From a bacterium YEK0313 (lineage in GTDB: Bacteria; Pseudomonadota; Alphaproteobacteria; Rhizobiales; Phreatobacteraceae): a stretch of DNA of 64,000 nucleotides. Positions 1-8,075 of the stretch are shown piece by piece. Numbering within the stretch: the stretch's first letter is position 1; each line of letters starts with the position of its first letter. The stretch spans positions 4,058,615 to 4,122,614 of the forward strand of contig CCMO02000001.1 of NCBI GenBank assembly GCA_000751295.2. The letters are read 5' to 3'. The notes beneath the pieces were generated by a model. The model searched no databases, was not told where the DNA came from, and saw nothing but the letters and a program-made list of their open reading frames with translations. A program made the position numbers and the translations under genes.

Positions 1-729
1 GTGCTGCCGGTCGACATCCGCCTCGCCGCCCATTCGGGCAAGCTGCGGTTCCGGCCGCGCGCCTATTCCTATATCGGCAACGTCCCGGTGCTCGACGTCT
101 TCGACAAGCCGATCCAGGACTGGGACGTCGTGCTGAAATGGATCTTCGACAAGATCGTCGGCGCCATGGCGCTGATCGCCCTGTCGCCGCTGCTCCTCGC
201 CACGGCCATCGCCGTGAAGCTCGATTCCAGGGGCCCGGTCTTCTTCCGGCAGAAGCGCTACGGCTTCAACAACGAACTGATCGAGGTCTTCAAGTTCCGC
301 TCCATGTACACGGACAAGAGCGACGCGACGGCGGCAAAGCTCGTCACCAAGGGCGACCCGCGCGTCACCCGGGTCGGCCGCTTCATCCGCAAGACCTCGA
401 TCGACGAGCTGCCGCAGCTCATCAATGTCGTGTTCAAGGGCAACCTGTCGCTCGTCGGCCCGCGTCCGCATGCCGTGCACGCCAAGGCCGCGGACCAGCT
501 CTATGACGACGTCGTCGACGGCTACTTCGCCCGCCACAAGGTCAAGCCCGGCATTACCGGCTGGGCCCAGGTCAACGGCTGGCGCGGCGAGACCGACACG
601 CAGGAGAAGATCCAGCGGCGCGTCGAGCACGACCTCTACTACATCGAGAACTGGTCGGTGCTGTTCGATCTCTACATTCTCGCCAAGACGCCGCTGTCGC
701 TGGCGCGCCATCGCGAGAACGCCTTTTGA
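1..729 (+). CDS. Polyprenyl-phosphate sugar-1-phosphate transferase, C-terminal part (5' end outside window)
   Basis: Inner-membrane enzyme of exopolysaccharide or capsule synthesis that moves a sugar-1-phosphate from a nucleotide sugar to undecaprenyl phosphate, the first step of repeat-unit assembly. The visible 242 residues contain the whole bacterial sugar transferase domain: a hydrophobic segment near residues 45-70, then FKFRSMYTD, DELPQL, LVGPRP and a GITGWAQVNGWRGET-type end, all typical of the WcaJ/GumD/ExoY family. The GTG at base 1 need not be the true start: residues 1-40 look like the end of the CoA-binding-like linker that precedes this domain in full-length (about 450-510 aa) members, so the gene is probably truncated by the window edge. 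Its stop overlaps the start of the following O-antigen ligase gene, so the two are one operon. The sugar (glucose or galactose) cannot be told. Confidence 0.9.
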   Translation: MLPVDIRLAAHSGKLRFRPRAYSYIGNVPVLDVFDKPIQDWDVVLKWIFDKIVGAMALIALSPLLLATAIAVKLDSRGPVFFRQKRYGFNNELIEVFKFRSMYTDKSDATAAKLVTKGDPRVTRVGRFIRKTSIDELPQLINVVFKGNLSLVGPRPHAVHAKAADQLYDDVVDGYFARHKVKPGITGWAQVNGWRGETDTQEKIQRRVEHDLYYIENWSVLFDLYILAKTPLSLARHRENAF

Positions 730-2021
730 GCACCGCCCTGCCCGCCCCCGCCGCCGCGATCGACATCGCCGGGCGCCGGCGGCCGCCGCTGAGCCTCGTC
801 GTCGGCGAAGGCCTGCGCCTGCGCCTGCTCTGGCTGATGATGATCGGCGGCGCCTTCGTCTTCGCCGAGCCCTCGCCCTACGAGATCGGCGCGCTCGTCA
901 CCATCGGTGCCTTCGCCGTCACCGGCGCCATCGCGCTGCGCCCGGCGCTGATGCCCGTCGTCTTCGTGCTGATCGTCTATTGCCTCGGCCTCACCATCTC
1001 CTCGGTGCAGGTGATGAGCGATGCCAAGGTGGTGCCCTGGACCGCCGTGTCCTGGTACCTCGCCGTCACCATGGTGTTCTTCGCGGCGGTGCTCGCCGAC
1101 AACACCGCGGCGCGGCTCGATGCCATCGTGCGCGGCTGGACGCTCGCGGCCTTAATCGCGGCACTCGCCGGCATAGCCGGCTATTTCCGGCTTTTCCCTG
1201 CCGCCTTCGACCTCTTCACGCTCTATGGCCGCGCCAAGGGCACCTTCAACGACCCCAATGTCTTCGGGCCGTTCCTGATCTTTCCGATGCTGATCGCCAT
1301 GCAGGCCTTCCTGCGCGGCGGCGCCGGCGCCATGCTGCGTGCCGGCGCCCTGCTCGGCCTTCTCACCATCGCGCTGCTCCTGTCGTTCTCGCGCGGCGCC
1401 TGGGCGCATTTCGTCGTATCGGCGGCGATCATGGTAGCGCTCATGTTCGTCACCGCAGAAAGCCGGGCGGAGCGCTGGCGCATCGTTCTCGTCGTGGCCG
1501 CAGGCCTCGTCGCCGCGACCGCCTTCGTGCTGGTGCTGCTGTCCATCGACCGCGTCGCCGACCTCATGCGCGAGCGGGCCAATTTCAACCAGTCCTACGA
1601 CAACGGCCCGATGGGCCGGTTCGGCCGCCATGCCTACGGCTGGCAGCTGGCGCTCGACCGGCCGCTCGGCCTCGGCCCCCTGCAATTCGCCAAATATTTC
1701 GTCGAGGACGTGCACAACGTCTATCTCGACTCGTTCATCGCCGGCGGCTGGATCGCCGGCACCACCTATCTGGTGCTCGTCGGCATGACCCTGTTCGCCG
1801 GCATCTTCGCCAGTTTCAAGCGCACGCCATGGCAGGCGACCGCGCTTGCCGCCGTCGCGACCTATTGCGGCCTCGCCTTCGAGGGCAAGATCATCGACAC
1901 CGAGCACTGGCGCCATTTCTGGGTTCTTTCGGGCGTGATCTGGGGCGTCGCGCTGGCCAACCGCAACAGCCCGTTGGATATTCGGCTCGGCCGGCTTGCG
2001 GCGCGCGGCGAAAACGCCTAA
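726..2021 (+). CDS. O-antigen ligase / polysaccharide polymerase family membrane protein
   Basis: Predicted polytopic inner-membrane protein of 431 aa with roughly ten to twelve hydrophobic helices. The large periplasmic loop around residues 280-340 ends in DVHNVYLDSFIAGGWIAG, which fits the Wzy_C / WaaL signature (conserved His-Asn followed by a Gly-rich helix). Family members ligate or polymerise undecaprenyl-linked glycans on the periplasmic face. The chosen start is a TTG overlapping the TGA of the sugar-phosphate transferase, consistent with translational coupling; a later start is possible because no strong ribosome site is visible. Context says exopolysaccharide polymerase or export-linked ligase rather than LPS ligase, but sequence alone cannot decide. 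Confidence 0.82.
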   Translation: MSTALPAPAAAIDIAGRRRPPLSLVVGEGLRLRLLWLMMIGGAFVFAEPSPYEIGALVTIGAFAVTGAIALRPALMPVVFVLIVYCLGLTISSVQVMSDAKVVPWTAVSWYLAVTMVFFAAVLADNTAARLDAIVRGWTLAALIAALAGIAGYFRLFPAAFDLFTLYGRAKGTFNDPNVFGPFLIFPMLIAMQAFLRGGAGAMLRAGALLGLLTIALLLSFSRGAWAHFVVSAAIMVALMFVTAESRAERWRIVLVVAAGLVAATAFVLVLLSIDRVADLMRERANFNQSYDNGPMGRFGRHAYGWQLALDRPLGLGPLQFAKYFVEDVHNVYLDSFIAGGWIAGTTYLVLVGMTLFAGIFASFKRTPWQATALAAVATYCGLAFEGKIIDTEHWRHFWVLSGVIWGVALANRNSPLDIRLGRLAARGENA

Positions 2022-2035
2022 ATCCCGCTCACGGT

Positions 2036-2112
2036 CGGAGTGTAGCGCAGCCCGGTAGCGCACTTGCATGGGGTGCAAGGGGTCCCGAGTTCGAATCTCG
2101 GCACTCCGACCA
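2036..2112 (+). tRNA. tRNA-Pro (GGG)
   Basis: A 77-nt cloverleaf with acceptor CGGAGTG pairing with CACTCCG, anticodon stem CTTGC/GCAAG around loop ATGGGGT (anticodon GGG), T arm with TTCGAAT, and an encoded CCA at 2110-2112. It follows the O-antigen ligase gene by 14 nt. Confidence 0.97.
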
Positions 2113-2206
2113 GTTTCCCTTCCCCTTTGATGCTTCAGGCAAATTCGGCCCGGGGTCACCGCTGGACGCGTTGCGCAGCGGCGCCTGCCGGCCGGATCCC
2201 GATCGT

Positions 2207-2545
2207 TCAGGCGCTGCGCGGCCCGAACAGGATGATGGCGGCGGCAATGAGCGCAACCGCCCCGCCCGTCAGGTCCCAGCGATCCGGCGCCTGCCCTTCG
2301 GCAAGCCACAGCCAGGCCAGCGAGGCGACGATGTAGATGCCGCCATAGGCCGCATAGGCGCGGCCCGCATGAGCGCTCGGGACGAGGGTCAGGAGATAAG
2401 CGAAAAGGACAAGCGAAGCGAGGCCGGGCACGAGCCAGAGGATGGACTTGCCCTGGCGGAGCCAGGCCCAGAACGCAAAGCAACCGGCGATTTCGGCGAC
2501 CGCCGCCCCGGCGAAGGCGAGGATGATGCTGATCGGATAGGTCAT
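2207..2545 (-). CDS. YnfA family small multidrug-resistance-like membrane protein
   Basis: A 112-aa inner-membrane protein with four hydrophobic helices. It matches the YnfA/UPF0060 family: an Ala/Glu-containing first helix (AVAEIAGCFAFWAWL), the AYAAYGGIYIVASLAWLW stretch and the closing DRWDLTGGAVALIAAAIILFGPR are typical. The family is related to the EmrE-type SMR transporters, but its substrate in this organism is unknown. The start at 2545 was chosen because it gives the family length and puts the first helix at the N-terminus; the longer open frame upstream is Arg-rich non-family sequence. Confidence 0.9.
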   Translation of the reverse strand: MTYPISIILAFAGAAVAEIAGCFAFWAWLRQGKSILWLVPGLASLVLFAYLLTLVPSAHAGRAYAAYGGIYIVASLAWLWLAEGQAPDRWDLTGGAVALIAAAIILFGPRSA

Positions 2546-2736
2546 CGCTGCAGGGTGCCAGATTCCCCGTTCCGATGGAGGCCGTGACCGCCGCCCGGCC
2601 GAGCCCGCCTTGCGCCAGACCGCAACGGCCAGGCGGCGCAACCCTCGAACGACCGAGACGTTGCTTATCGGCAGGCTTCGGTGCCCGATCGCCGGGGCCA
2701 GACCTTGTCCCTTAAGCCCCGTCTGGTTCGGTACCC

Positions 2737-3228
2737 ATGATCCAACGTGCATGGTCCATCGCCGCTTGCTGCGCGATGCTCTTCGTTCTTTCCGGCTGCG
2801 GTGCCTATGAGGCCCGCCTGGCCCATCTCGCGCGCTACCGGCTCGCCGGGCTCAGCCAAGGCGACATCCGCATGTGCGCCGGCATGCCACACAGCACGGC
2901 CCCCGACGGCCGCGGCGAGATCTGGATGTATGAGCATGGCGGCACGACCCCTGGCGGCATGGTGGCCCCCGGCCTGTCGGTGCCGACGCCGACCGGCCCG
3001 GTCTCGGTCGGCGTCGCGACCGACGGCTATTGCCGCGTTCAGATCCGCTTCGTCGACGAAAAGCTGGTCGAGGTCGACTATGCCGGCCAGACCAGCATCG
3101 GTGCCGCGCGCGATGCCTTCTGCGCTCCGATCGTGCAGAGCTGCCTCTGGCGGAAGGAACGGATGGAGCGGAACACGGCTCCCCTGCGCCAAGGCGGCGC
3201 CCGAAGCCCGACGGCCGGCGCGCACTGA
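2737..3228 (+). CDS. Hypothetical lipoprotein with BamE/SmpA-like region
   Basis: A 163-aa protein with a clear lipoprotein signal: hydrophobic N-terminus and lipobox LSGC with Cys21. The region that follows, GLSQGDIRMCAGMPHS and later EIWMYEH, resembles the short repeat of the BamE/SmpA fold (G...I....G.P.....G.E.W.Y), so a small periplasm-facing lipoprotein attached to a membrane is likely. Cysteines at about 47, 108, 127 and 134 could form disulfides. No partner gene is adjacent. The similarity is pattern-level only and the function is unknown. Confidence 0.72.
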   Translation: MIQRAWSIAACCAMLFVLSGCGAYEARLAHLARYRLAGLSQGDIRMCAGMPHSTAPDGRGEIWMYEHGGTTPGGMVAPGLSVPTPTGPVSVGVATDGYCRVQIRFVDEKLVEVDYAGQTSIGAARDAFCAPIVQSCLWRKERMERNTAPLRQGGARSPTAGAH

Positions 3229-3424
3229 GCGCCGCTCCCTCCGCGGACGACAGGCGCCGAGGCAGCCCGCACCGGGCGATGCCGTGTCGCCGGCCTGGAA
3301 ACTCCGTTCAGCGGCGGGCCGCTACGGCGGGACGGATCGCCTGCGAGTGTCGATAAAGCCAGCCCGAGACTGGTTTTTCTCGCTACAATGACAGTAGCAC
3401 CAAAATCGCCTCAAAATATTATCC

Positions 3425-3453
3425 TTGAAATTTTCATATTGTACGTTTATCAA
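3425..3453 (+). promoter_or_regulatory. Candidate sigma-70 promoter of the cold-shock gene
   Basis: TTGAAA at 3425-3430, a 17-nt spacer, and TATCAA at 3448-3453, inside an AT-rich island that stands out from the surrounding high-GC DNA. It would start transcription near 3460 and give a leader of about 130 nt before the cspA ATG. Long leaders are usual for cold-shock genes. Confidence 0.5.
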
Positions 3454-3541
3454 GGAAAGACGTTTCGGCCTTTCTCCTTGGCTGCGCGTCGAAAAATTTG
3501 CGACGCTCGCTGATCAAAAACCCTCGAAAACGTATCGCTCG

Positions 3542-3566
3542 ATCGCCCTTCGGCTCGAAGGGCGAT
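3542..3566 (+). promoter_or_regulatory. Hairpin in the cold-shock gene leader
   Basis: Perfect 11-bp stem, ATCGCCCTTCG pairing with CGAAGGGCGAT around a GCT loop, ending 26 nt before the cspA start codon. The following bases are T-rich (GCTTTCATTTATCC), so it could act as an attenuator or as a structured 5' UTR element. The remainder of the 3229-3592 intergenic region shows no gene. Confidence 0.5.
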
Positions 3567-3592
3567 GCTTTCATTTATCCAGAGGACGACCA

Positions 3593-3805
3593 ATGCAAAC
3601 TGGAACCGTGAAATGGTTCAATTCCCAGAAGGGTTTTGGCTTCATTCAGCCTGACGATGGCGGCTCCGACGTCTTCGTCCATATCAGCGCCGTCGAGCGG
3701 GCCGGCATGTACGGCCTCAACGAAGGCCAGAAGATCTCGTTCGAGGTCGTCGCCGACCGCCGGACCGGGAAGTCGTCCGCCGACAAGCTGACGACCGTCG
3801 GCTGA
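3593..3805 (+). CDS. cspA: Cold-shock protein, CspA family
   Basis: A 70-aa single cold-shock domain. It has the RNP1-like KGFGFIQ and RNP2-like VFVHIS motifs at about residues 13-19 and 27-32, and the GTVKWFN opening. These five-stranded OB-fold proteins bind single-stranded nucleic acid and melt RNA structure, often after temperature drop. The start at 3593 was chosen because it gives the standard N-terminus MQTGTVKWFN and has an AGAGGA ribosome site; the in-frame extension upstream to 3425 is leader sequence. A promoter-like site and hairpin precede it. rpsU lies 450 nt downstream. Confidence 0.95.
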   Translation: MQTGTVKWFNSQKGFGFIQPDDGGSDVFVHISAVERAGMYGLNEGQKISFEVVADRRTGKSSADKLTTVG

Positions 3806-3974
3806 GCCTCACGCGCTTTGCATGCCCGACCGCGGATGTACCGGCGGCCATGCGAACCGCTCGAAGGGCTCGGTGGGGTCGGCCTGAAGACCTCACCGGG
3901 CCGCGCACGGATGTGATGTCTCCTGCTGGCGGCCTGCACGGGCAGCATGCGTCAGCGCCCGTCGGGAACCAACG

Positions 3975-4220
3975 ATGACGCGTGCCGGACTCAAGTTGTT
4001 CATGTTCAAGTCGGGGGCAAAACCCGGCCTGTTCAGCTTCGCAGCCGATGGCAGGGGCACCAAGCTGCCGGAACGTCTCGGACCCTGGACGAGTTATGGC
4101 GTCGTCCGCCCCGAGGAGCGACCGCCGCACGGCATGAGCCGGAACGCGATCGAAGCGGGCATCTCCGAACACGGCTTCCAGCTGTGGCGGAAGAAAGAGG
4201 CCGCGCCGACGACAGGCTGA
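3975..4220 (+). CDS. Conserved small protein of unknown function
   Basis: An 81-aa hydrophilic protein with no signal peptide or membrane helix. The middle, LGPWTSYGVVRPEERPPHGMSR followed later by ISEHGFQLWRKK, looks like a compact folded domain rather than random translation, with Trp and Pro placed as in conserved small proteins. It lies between the cold-shock gene and rpsU on the same strand and may belong to that transcription unit (33 nt separate it from rpsU). I do not recognise a family with certainty. Confidence 0.65.
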   Translation: MTRAGLKLFMFKSGAKPGLFSFAADGRGTKLPERLGPWTSYGVVRPEERPPHGMSRNAIEAGISEHGFQLWRKKEAAPTTG

Positions 4221-4253
4221 CGTCACACACCCAACAGAAAGCAGAGGACTTAC

Positions 4254-4538
4254 ATGCAGGTTTTGGTTCGGGACAACAACGTCGATCAGGCCATGCGGGT
4301 GCTGAAGAAGAAGATGCAGCGCGAAGGCATCTTCCGCGAGATGAAGCAGCGCAAGGCCTACGAAAAGCCGTCCGAACGCAGGGCCCGCGAAAAGTCCGAA
4401 GCCATCCGCCGGGCGCGCAAGGCCGCCCGCAAGCAGGCGCAGCGCGACGGCCTGCTGCCCGCGCCGAAAGCCAAGCCGCGGCCGCAGAACCGGGCTCGTC
4501 CCGCCGCCCTGGCCGCTCCACCGCCCGCCAAGGTCTGA
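4254..4538 (+). CDS. rpsU: 30S ribosomal protein S21
   Basis: Small-subunit protein of the 30S platform that assists initiation by the anti-Shine-Dalgarno region. The N-terminal 60 residues carry the family core: MQVLVRDNNVDQAMRVLKKK, then FREMKQRKAYEKPSERR. At 94 aa it is longer than the E. coli protein (71 aa); the extra Lys/Arg/Ala/Pro-rich C-terminal tail from about residue 65 is usual in Hyphomicrobiales. Start ATG follows an AGAGGA site by a short spacer. Confidence 0.96.
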   Translation: MQVLVRDNNVDQAMRVLKKKMQREGIFREMKQRKAYEKPSERRAREKSEAIRRARKAARKQAQRDGLLPAPKAKPRPQNRARPAALAAPPPAKV

Positions 4539-4671
4539 CCTCCCGCGACGCGGCCCAGCCCCTCCTCCCGCCGCCGCCGGCGATCCCGGCCTGGCCGACA
4601 CCGCACGGCGGCCGCCATGCCGGTCCGAGGCACGAGCCGCCACGGCCGGCCTCGACGTCCGGGCGCCTGCC

Positions 4672-5253
4672 CTACGTGTCGAAATAGAATACGATGCGAT
4701 GGTTGTCGCCGGCCATGCCGTCGAACCCGGCGATCAGACGACCGAGGGCGGCGCCCACGAGTTGGTCGACCGGCACATCGAAGCTGCACGGCCGGGAATC
4801 AGCCGTCTTCGGACGGGATTCGATCGCGGCGAGCAGCCGCCAGTCCGGCGCTCCGGCCGCGAGCGCCGCGTCCAGCGCCGCGAGCGCCGGAGCGGCCATG
4901 TAGCCGGCGACCGGGATGGTGACAGTTGCCAGAAAGCCCAGGAAATCGCGGAGCTCGTGCAGATAGAGATAGCTGCAGGCATTGTCGAGGGTCGTCTCCA
5001 CCGCCAGCGCGGCCTTGAGCTCCGGCGACAGATCGGGCGGAACGCCACGCGGCGCGAACGAGAACGGATAGGTCTCTCCGCGCGCGCCGGCGTGGAGCAG
5101 GTCGAAGAGAATGTAGTTGCGCTCGTCGAACCGCGCTCCCGGCCGGACCCTCATGCGGCGTTCGCCGCGAAATTCCTCGCTCTCCCAGGCATCCGCGGCG
5201 AGCCAGCGACCGTCGACGCGCTTTTCCCTGTAGAGGCGGATATCCGTACCCAT
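4672..5253 (-). CDS. Hypothetical protein with MGTDI-type N-terminus
   Basis: A 193-aa soluble protein. The start at 5253 was chosen because it gives MGTDIRLYREKRVDGRW, an opening seen in a scattered family of phage and bacterial proteins (MGTDIH.Y.E.R..G.W) of unknown function; the frame extends upstream but that part is Arg-rich. The following ERNYILFDLLHAGARG segment also fits that family. The middle is Ala/Leu-rich and could be helical. The neighbours are unrelated and no phage genes are nearby, so it appears as a single gene. No biochemical role can be assigned. Confidence 0.7.
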   Translation of the reverse strand: MGTDIRLYREKRVDGRWLAADAWESEEFRGERRMRVRPGARFDERNYILFDLLHAGARGETYPFSFAPRGVPPDLSPELKAALAVETTLDNACSYLYLHELRDFLGFLATVTIPVAGYMAAPALAALDAALAAGAPDWRLLAAIESRPKTADSRPCSFDVPVDQLVGAALGRLIAGFDGMAGDNHRIVFYFDT

Positions 5254-5386
5254 CGCCGGCCCCGTGCGGCGCTGGCTCCGCGCCGCGATCGACGCCAAGG
5301 CTAGGCCGCGCGGCGACGGCGGCATATTCCCCGTTCAGACCGGGCGCCGCCGGGCCGCAACGCCCGGGCGTGGACCGGATGCGCGC

Positions 5387-5641
5387 TCAGCCCTTGCGAA
5401 CCGCAAAACGTTTGCCTGCATAATAGGTGCCGCCGGCGAAAGCGAAGAGGCCGGCGAGAACGGCAAAGGTCATGCGCTTGGCGGCATTGTCCCGGACGAT
5501 CGGCCGCACCATGACCGAACCCGGCTGCGCCGCCGCATGGTCCGGCCCGCGCAAGGCGTGAAAGGCGACCACACCGCCGGACACGGCGAGGCCGATGAGC
5601 ACGCCGGCCGCCAGGGCCTTCGGATTGAAGAAAGCATGCAT
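5387..5641 (-). CDS. Small two-helix membrane protein, unknown function
   Basis: An 84-aa protein with two hydrophobic stretches, about residues 9-28 (ALAAGVLIGLAVSGGVVAF) and 57-75 (RMTFAVLAGLFAFAGGTYY), separated by a polar linker. The C-terminus is basic (GKRFAVRKG), suggesting both termini face the cytoplasm. It lies 38 nt after the stop of the MerR gene on the same strand, so it may be co-transcribed. No family recognised. Confidence 0.6.
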   Translation of the reverse strand: MHAFFNPKALAAGVLIGLAVSGGVVAFHALRGPDHAAAQPGSVMVRPIVRDNAAKRMTFAVLAGLFAFAGGTYYAGKRFAVRKG

Positions 5642-5679
5642 CGTTGCGGGTATTCCTGGTCAGCACCGCGCGCGCGGCG

Positions 5680-6507
5680 TCAGCGGGCCGCGAAAGCCTG
5701 ATCGAGCCGGCGGCGGCACTCGGTCAATTCGTTGAGCGCGGCCTGCAGCCTGCGGATGTCGTCGGTGGCCAATTGCCGCACCGGCGCCGGCCGCGGCGGG
5801 TTGCCGACCGGAACCGGCGCACCAGGCTCGACGCGGGGCGCGCCCGCCCTGGGCGCCGAACCGGCCGCCGCCCAGGGCGGGCTCGGCTCGCTGGTGGTTC
5901 GGGTCGGCGGGCCGCTGCGCTGTGGCGGCGCGAAGTCCTGCGGGTCGGCCGCCTCGGCCTCGTACCCCTCCTCCTCGCCCCGGTCCATACCGGGACCGGG
6001 CTCACCGTCGTCCTCGGCAAAACCCGGCTCCATGCGCTCGTAGGATGCGCCGCCATGGTCCGCCGCCTCGCCGCGCAGGCCGGGAATGAGCCCCTTCAGG
6101 CTGGCCCTGAGGCCCCCCGCCGCAGCCCGCTCCTCCGGCTCCCGGTCGGCGTAGTCACGATCAGCGTCGGTCTCGTCGCCATGATCCGGTCCGACAACCT
6201 CCGGTCCGCCCGGCTTCGGCAGCGCCGCACCGCCCTCGCCGCGGCCGAGCGCCTGGATCGACTTGATCCCGTTTTCCTTGATGATCCGCTGCACGCCGCG
6301 GATCGTATAGCCTTCGCCATAGAGCAGATGGCGAATGCCCTTGAGCAGGTCGATGTCCTCGGGACGGTAATAACGCCGTCCGCCACCTCGTTTCAGCGGC
6401 CTGATCTGGGCAAAGCGCGTTTCCCAGAAGCGCAGGACGTGCTGAGGCAGATCGAGATCTTCGGCGACCTCGCTGATCGTGCGATATGCGTCCGGTGCCT
6501 TGTCCAC
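5680..6507 (-). CDS. MerR family transcriptional regulator
   Basis: A 275-aa DNA-binding protein. Residues 9-78 form the MerR winged helix: TISEVAEDLDLPQHVLRFWE, then GGGRRYYRPEDIDLLKGI and GYTIRGVQRIIKENG. After this the chain is long, acidic and Pro/Gly-rich, without the Cys ligands of metal-sensing MerR proteins, and ends in a helix (DDIRRLQAALNELTECRRRLDQ) that may be a coiled coil. This architecture and the position directly downstream of ihfA are characteristic of Hyphomicrobiales; the regulated genes are unknown. The C-terminal linker is low complexity. Confidence 0.92.
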   Translation of the reverse strand: MDKAPDAYRTISEVAEDLDLPQHVLRFWETRFAQIRPLKRGGGRRYYRPEDIDLLKGIRHLLYGEGYTIRGVQRIIKENGIKSIQALGRGEGGAALPKPGGPEVVGPDHGDETDADRDYADREPEERAAAGGLRASLKGLIPGLRGEAADHGGASYERMEPGFAEDDGEPGPGMDRGEEEGYEAEAADPQDFAPPQRSGPPTRTTSEPSPPWAAAGSAPRAGAPRVEPGAPVPVGNPPRPAPVRQLATDDIRRLQAALNELTECRRRLDQAFAAR

Positions 6508-6599
6508 TCAAGCGAACCAATTGTTGCGGAACCTCGATCCCTAGCCGGGACCGGCGGCGGAACGGTGACGGATTCGTGACCGCTCGACAATCCAAAACG

Positions 6600-6627
6600 C
6601 AAAAAAGGTTCGGCCGCGGCCGGCGGC
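6600..6627 (-). terminator. Possible terminator after ihfA
   Basis: Read on the minus strand, a GC-rich self-complementary run centred on GGCCGCGGCC is followed by AACC and at least six T residues just past the ihfA stop codon. The stem is short, so this is a moderate call. Confidence 0.4.
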
Positions 6628-6942
6628 TCAGTCCTTCAATCCGGTGGTGCTCTGGCCGTTGATCTGGGCTTTCAGGATGTTCGAGGGCTTGAACACCATC
6701 ACCCGGCGCGGCGCGATCGGCACTTCCTGGCCGGTCTTGGGATTGCGGCCGACCCGCTCGCCCTTCGAGCGCACGACGAAGGAGCCGAACGACGACAGCT
6801 TCACCGTTTCGCCCTCGGCCAGGCAATCGGTGATCTCTTTCAGGACCAGTTCGACGAGCTGCGCCGATTCGGTCCGGGACAGTCCCACCTTCTGATAGAC
6901 AGCCTCGCACAGATCCGCGCGCGTGACGGTTTTGCCCGTCAT
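6628..6942 (-). CDS. ihfA: Integration host factor subunit alpha
   Basis: A 104-aa DNABII protein that forms the IHF heterodimer with IhfB, bends DNA sharply and assists sigma-54 promoters and recombination. The features are TRADLCEAVYQKVGLSRTES at the N-terminus, the conserved ETVKLSSFGSF, and the DNA-intercalating arm RVGRNPKTGQEVPI with its Pro. The ATG at 6942 was chosen because it follows a GGGGG ribosome site and gives the usual N-terminus; a TTG four codons earlier is possible. It lies between fabH and merR, the standard alphaproteobacterial order. Confidence 0.96.
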   Translation of the reverse strand: MTGKTVTRADLCEAVYQKVGLSRTESAQLVELVLKEITDCLAEGETVKLSSFGSFVVRSKGERVGRNPKTGQEVPIAPRRVMVFKPSNILKAQINGQSTTGLKD

Positions 6943-7009
6943 GTCGACCCCCAAACAAAAAGCCCCGGAAAACGATACCGCTGCCTGACGATTGATCAGG
7001 CCGCTGCGC

Positions 7010-7034
7010 TTATCACTCTGATTTCGTTATCACT
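7010..7034 (-). promoter_or_regulatory. Paired AGTGATAA repeats upstream of ihfA
   Basis: On the minus strand AGTGATAA occurs twice, at 7034-7027 and 7017-7010, 17 bp apart. The sequence between them contains AATCAG followed four bases later by ATA, one base short of the enteric IHF consensus. This could be an ihfA promoter element or an autoregulatory site; neither is shown. Confidence 0.35.
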
Positions 7035-7100
7035 ATGGCTTCGGGCGCCGGCGGTCAACCACCTCGGTGCCGGGCCGCCTCCGCCACGCCTGCGCGGGCC

Positions 7101-8075
7101 TCACCAGCGGATCAGCGCCGACCCCCAAGTGAACCCGCCACCCATGGCCTCGAGCATGACGAGATGCCCCGGCCGGATCCGGCCGTCCTTCACGGCCGTA
7201 TCGAGCGCGAGCGGGATCGAGGCCGCCGACGTGTTGCCGTGCCGGTCGACGGTCATGACCACCTTTTCCGGCGCGATCTTCAGCTTTTCCGCCGAGGCGT
7301 CGATGATCCGCTTGTTCGCCTGGTGCGGCACGAACCAGTCGAGATCGGCCGAGCTGGTGCCGGTCGCGGCATAGGCATCGTTCATCACGTCGGTGATCAT
7401 GCCCACCGCATGCTTGAAGACCTCCCGGCCTTCCATGCGCAGATGGCCGACGGTGCCGGTCAGCGACGGGCCGCCGTCGACATAGAGCTTCGGCGTGTGC
7501 CGGCCATCGGAGCGCAGATGCGTCGTGAGCACGCCGCGGCCATCGATGCCGGCCGGCTGCTCTTGCGCCTCCAGCACCACCGCGCCGGCGCCGTCGCCGA
7601 ACAGCACGCAGGTGCCGCGGTCCTCCCAGTCGAGAATGCGCGAGAAGGTCTCGGCGCCGATCACCAGCGCGCGCTTGTGGCTGCCCGAGCGCAGGAACTT
7701 GTCGGCCGTGGCAATGGCGAAGACGAAACCCGAACAGACCGCCTGCAGGTCGAAGGCGGCGCCGTGGGTGATGCCGAGCCGCGCCTGGATGGCGGTGGCG
7801 CTCGCCGGAAAGGTGCGGTCGGGCGTCGAGGTGGCGAGCAGGATGAGATCGATGTCGGCAGCCGCGATGCTGGCGGCGGCCAGCGCCGCCTCGGCGGCCT
7901 TCAGGCCGAGATCGGAGGTCGTTTCGCCCTCGGCGGCGATGTGGCGCTGCCGGATGCCGGTGCGCTGAACGATCCATTCGTCCGACGTGTCGACGCGCCG
8001 CGACAGCTCGTCATTGGTCAGGATTCGCTCCGGCAGATAGCTGCCGACGCCGATGACAACGGAACGCAGGGTCAC
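7101..8075 (-). CDS. fabH: 3-oxoacyl-[acyl-carrier-protein] synthase III
   Basis: Condenses acetyl-CoA with malonyl-ACP to start each fatty acid. The 324-aa protein has the thiolase fold with the Cys-His-Asn triad: Cys114 in LQAVCSGFVF, His251 in VPHQANKRI and Asn281 in HGNTSAAS. Start is a GTG at 8075 that overlaps the plsX stop in GTGA, giving translational coupling and the expected N-terminus MTLRSVVIGVGSYLP. It follows plsX and DUF177 and precedes ihfA in what is probably one operon. Confidence 0.97.
   Translation of the reverse strand: MTLRSVVIGVGSYLPERILTNDELSRRVDTSDEWIVQRTGIRQRHIAAEGETTSDLGLKAAEAALAAASIAAADIDLILLATSTPDRTFPASATAIQARLGITHGAAFDLQAVCSGFVFAIATADKFLRSGSHKRALVIGAETFSRILDWEDRGTCVLFGDGAGAVVLEAQEQPAGIDGRGVLTTHLRSDGRHTPKLYVDGGPSLTGTVGHLRMEGREVFKHAVGMITDVMNDAYAATGTSSADLDWFVPHQANKRIIDASAEKLKIAPEKVVMTVDRHGNTSAASIPLALDTAVKDGRIRPGHLVMLEAMGGGFTWGSALIRW

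Noticed and set aside
425..2587. A 720-aa plus-strand open frame
   Set aside because: Overlaps the sugar transferase and O-antigen ligase genes out of frame and crosses tRNA-Pro; composition is Arg/Pro/Ala-rich.
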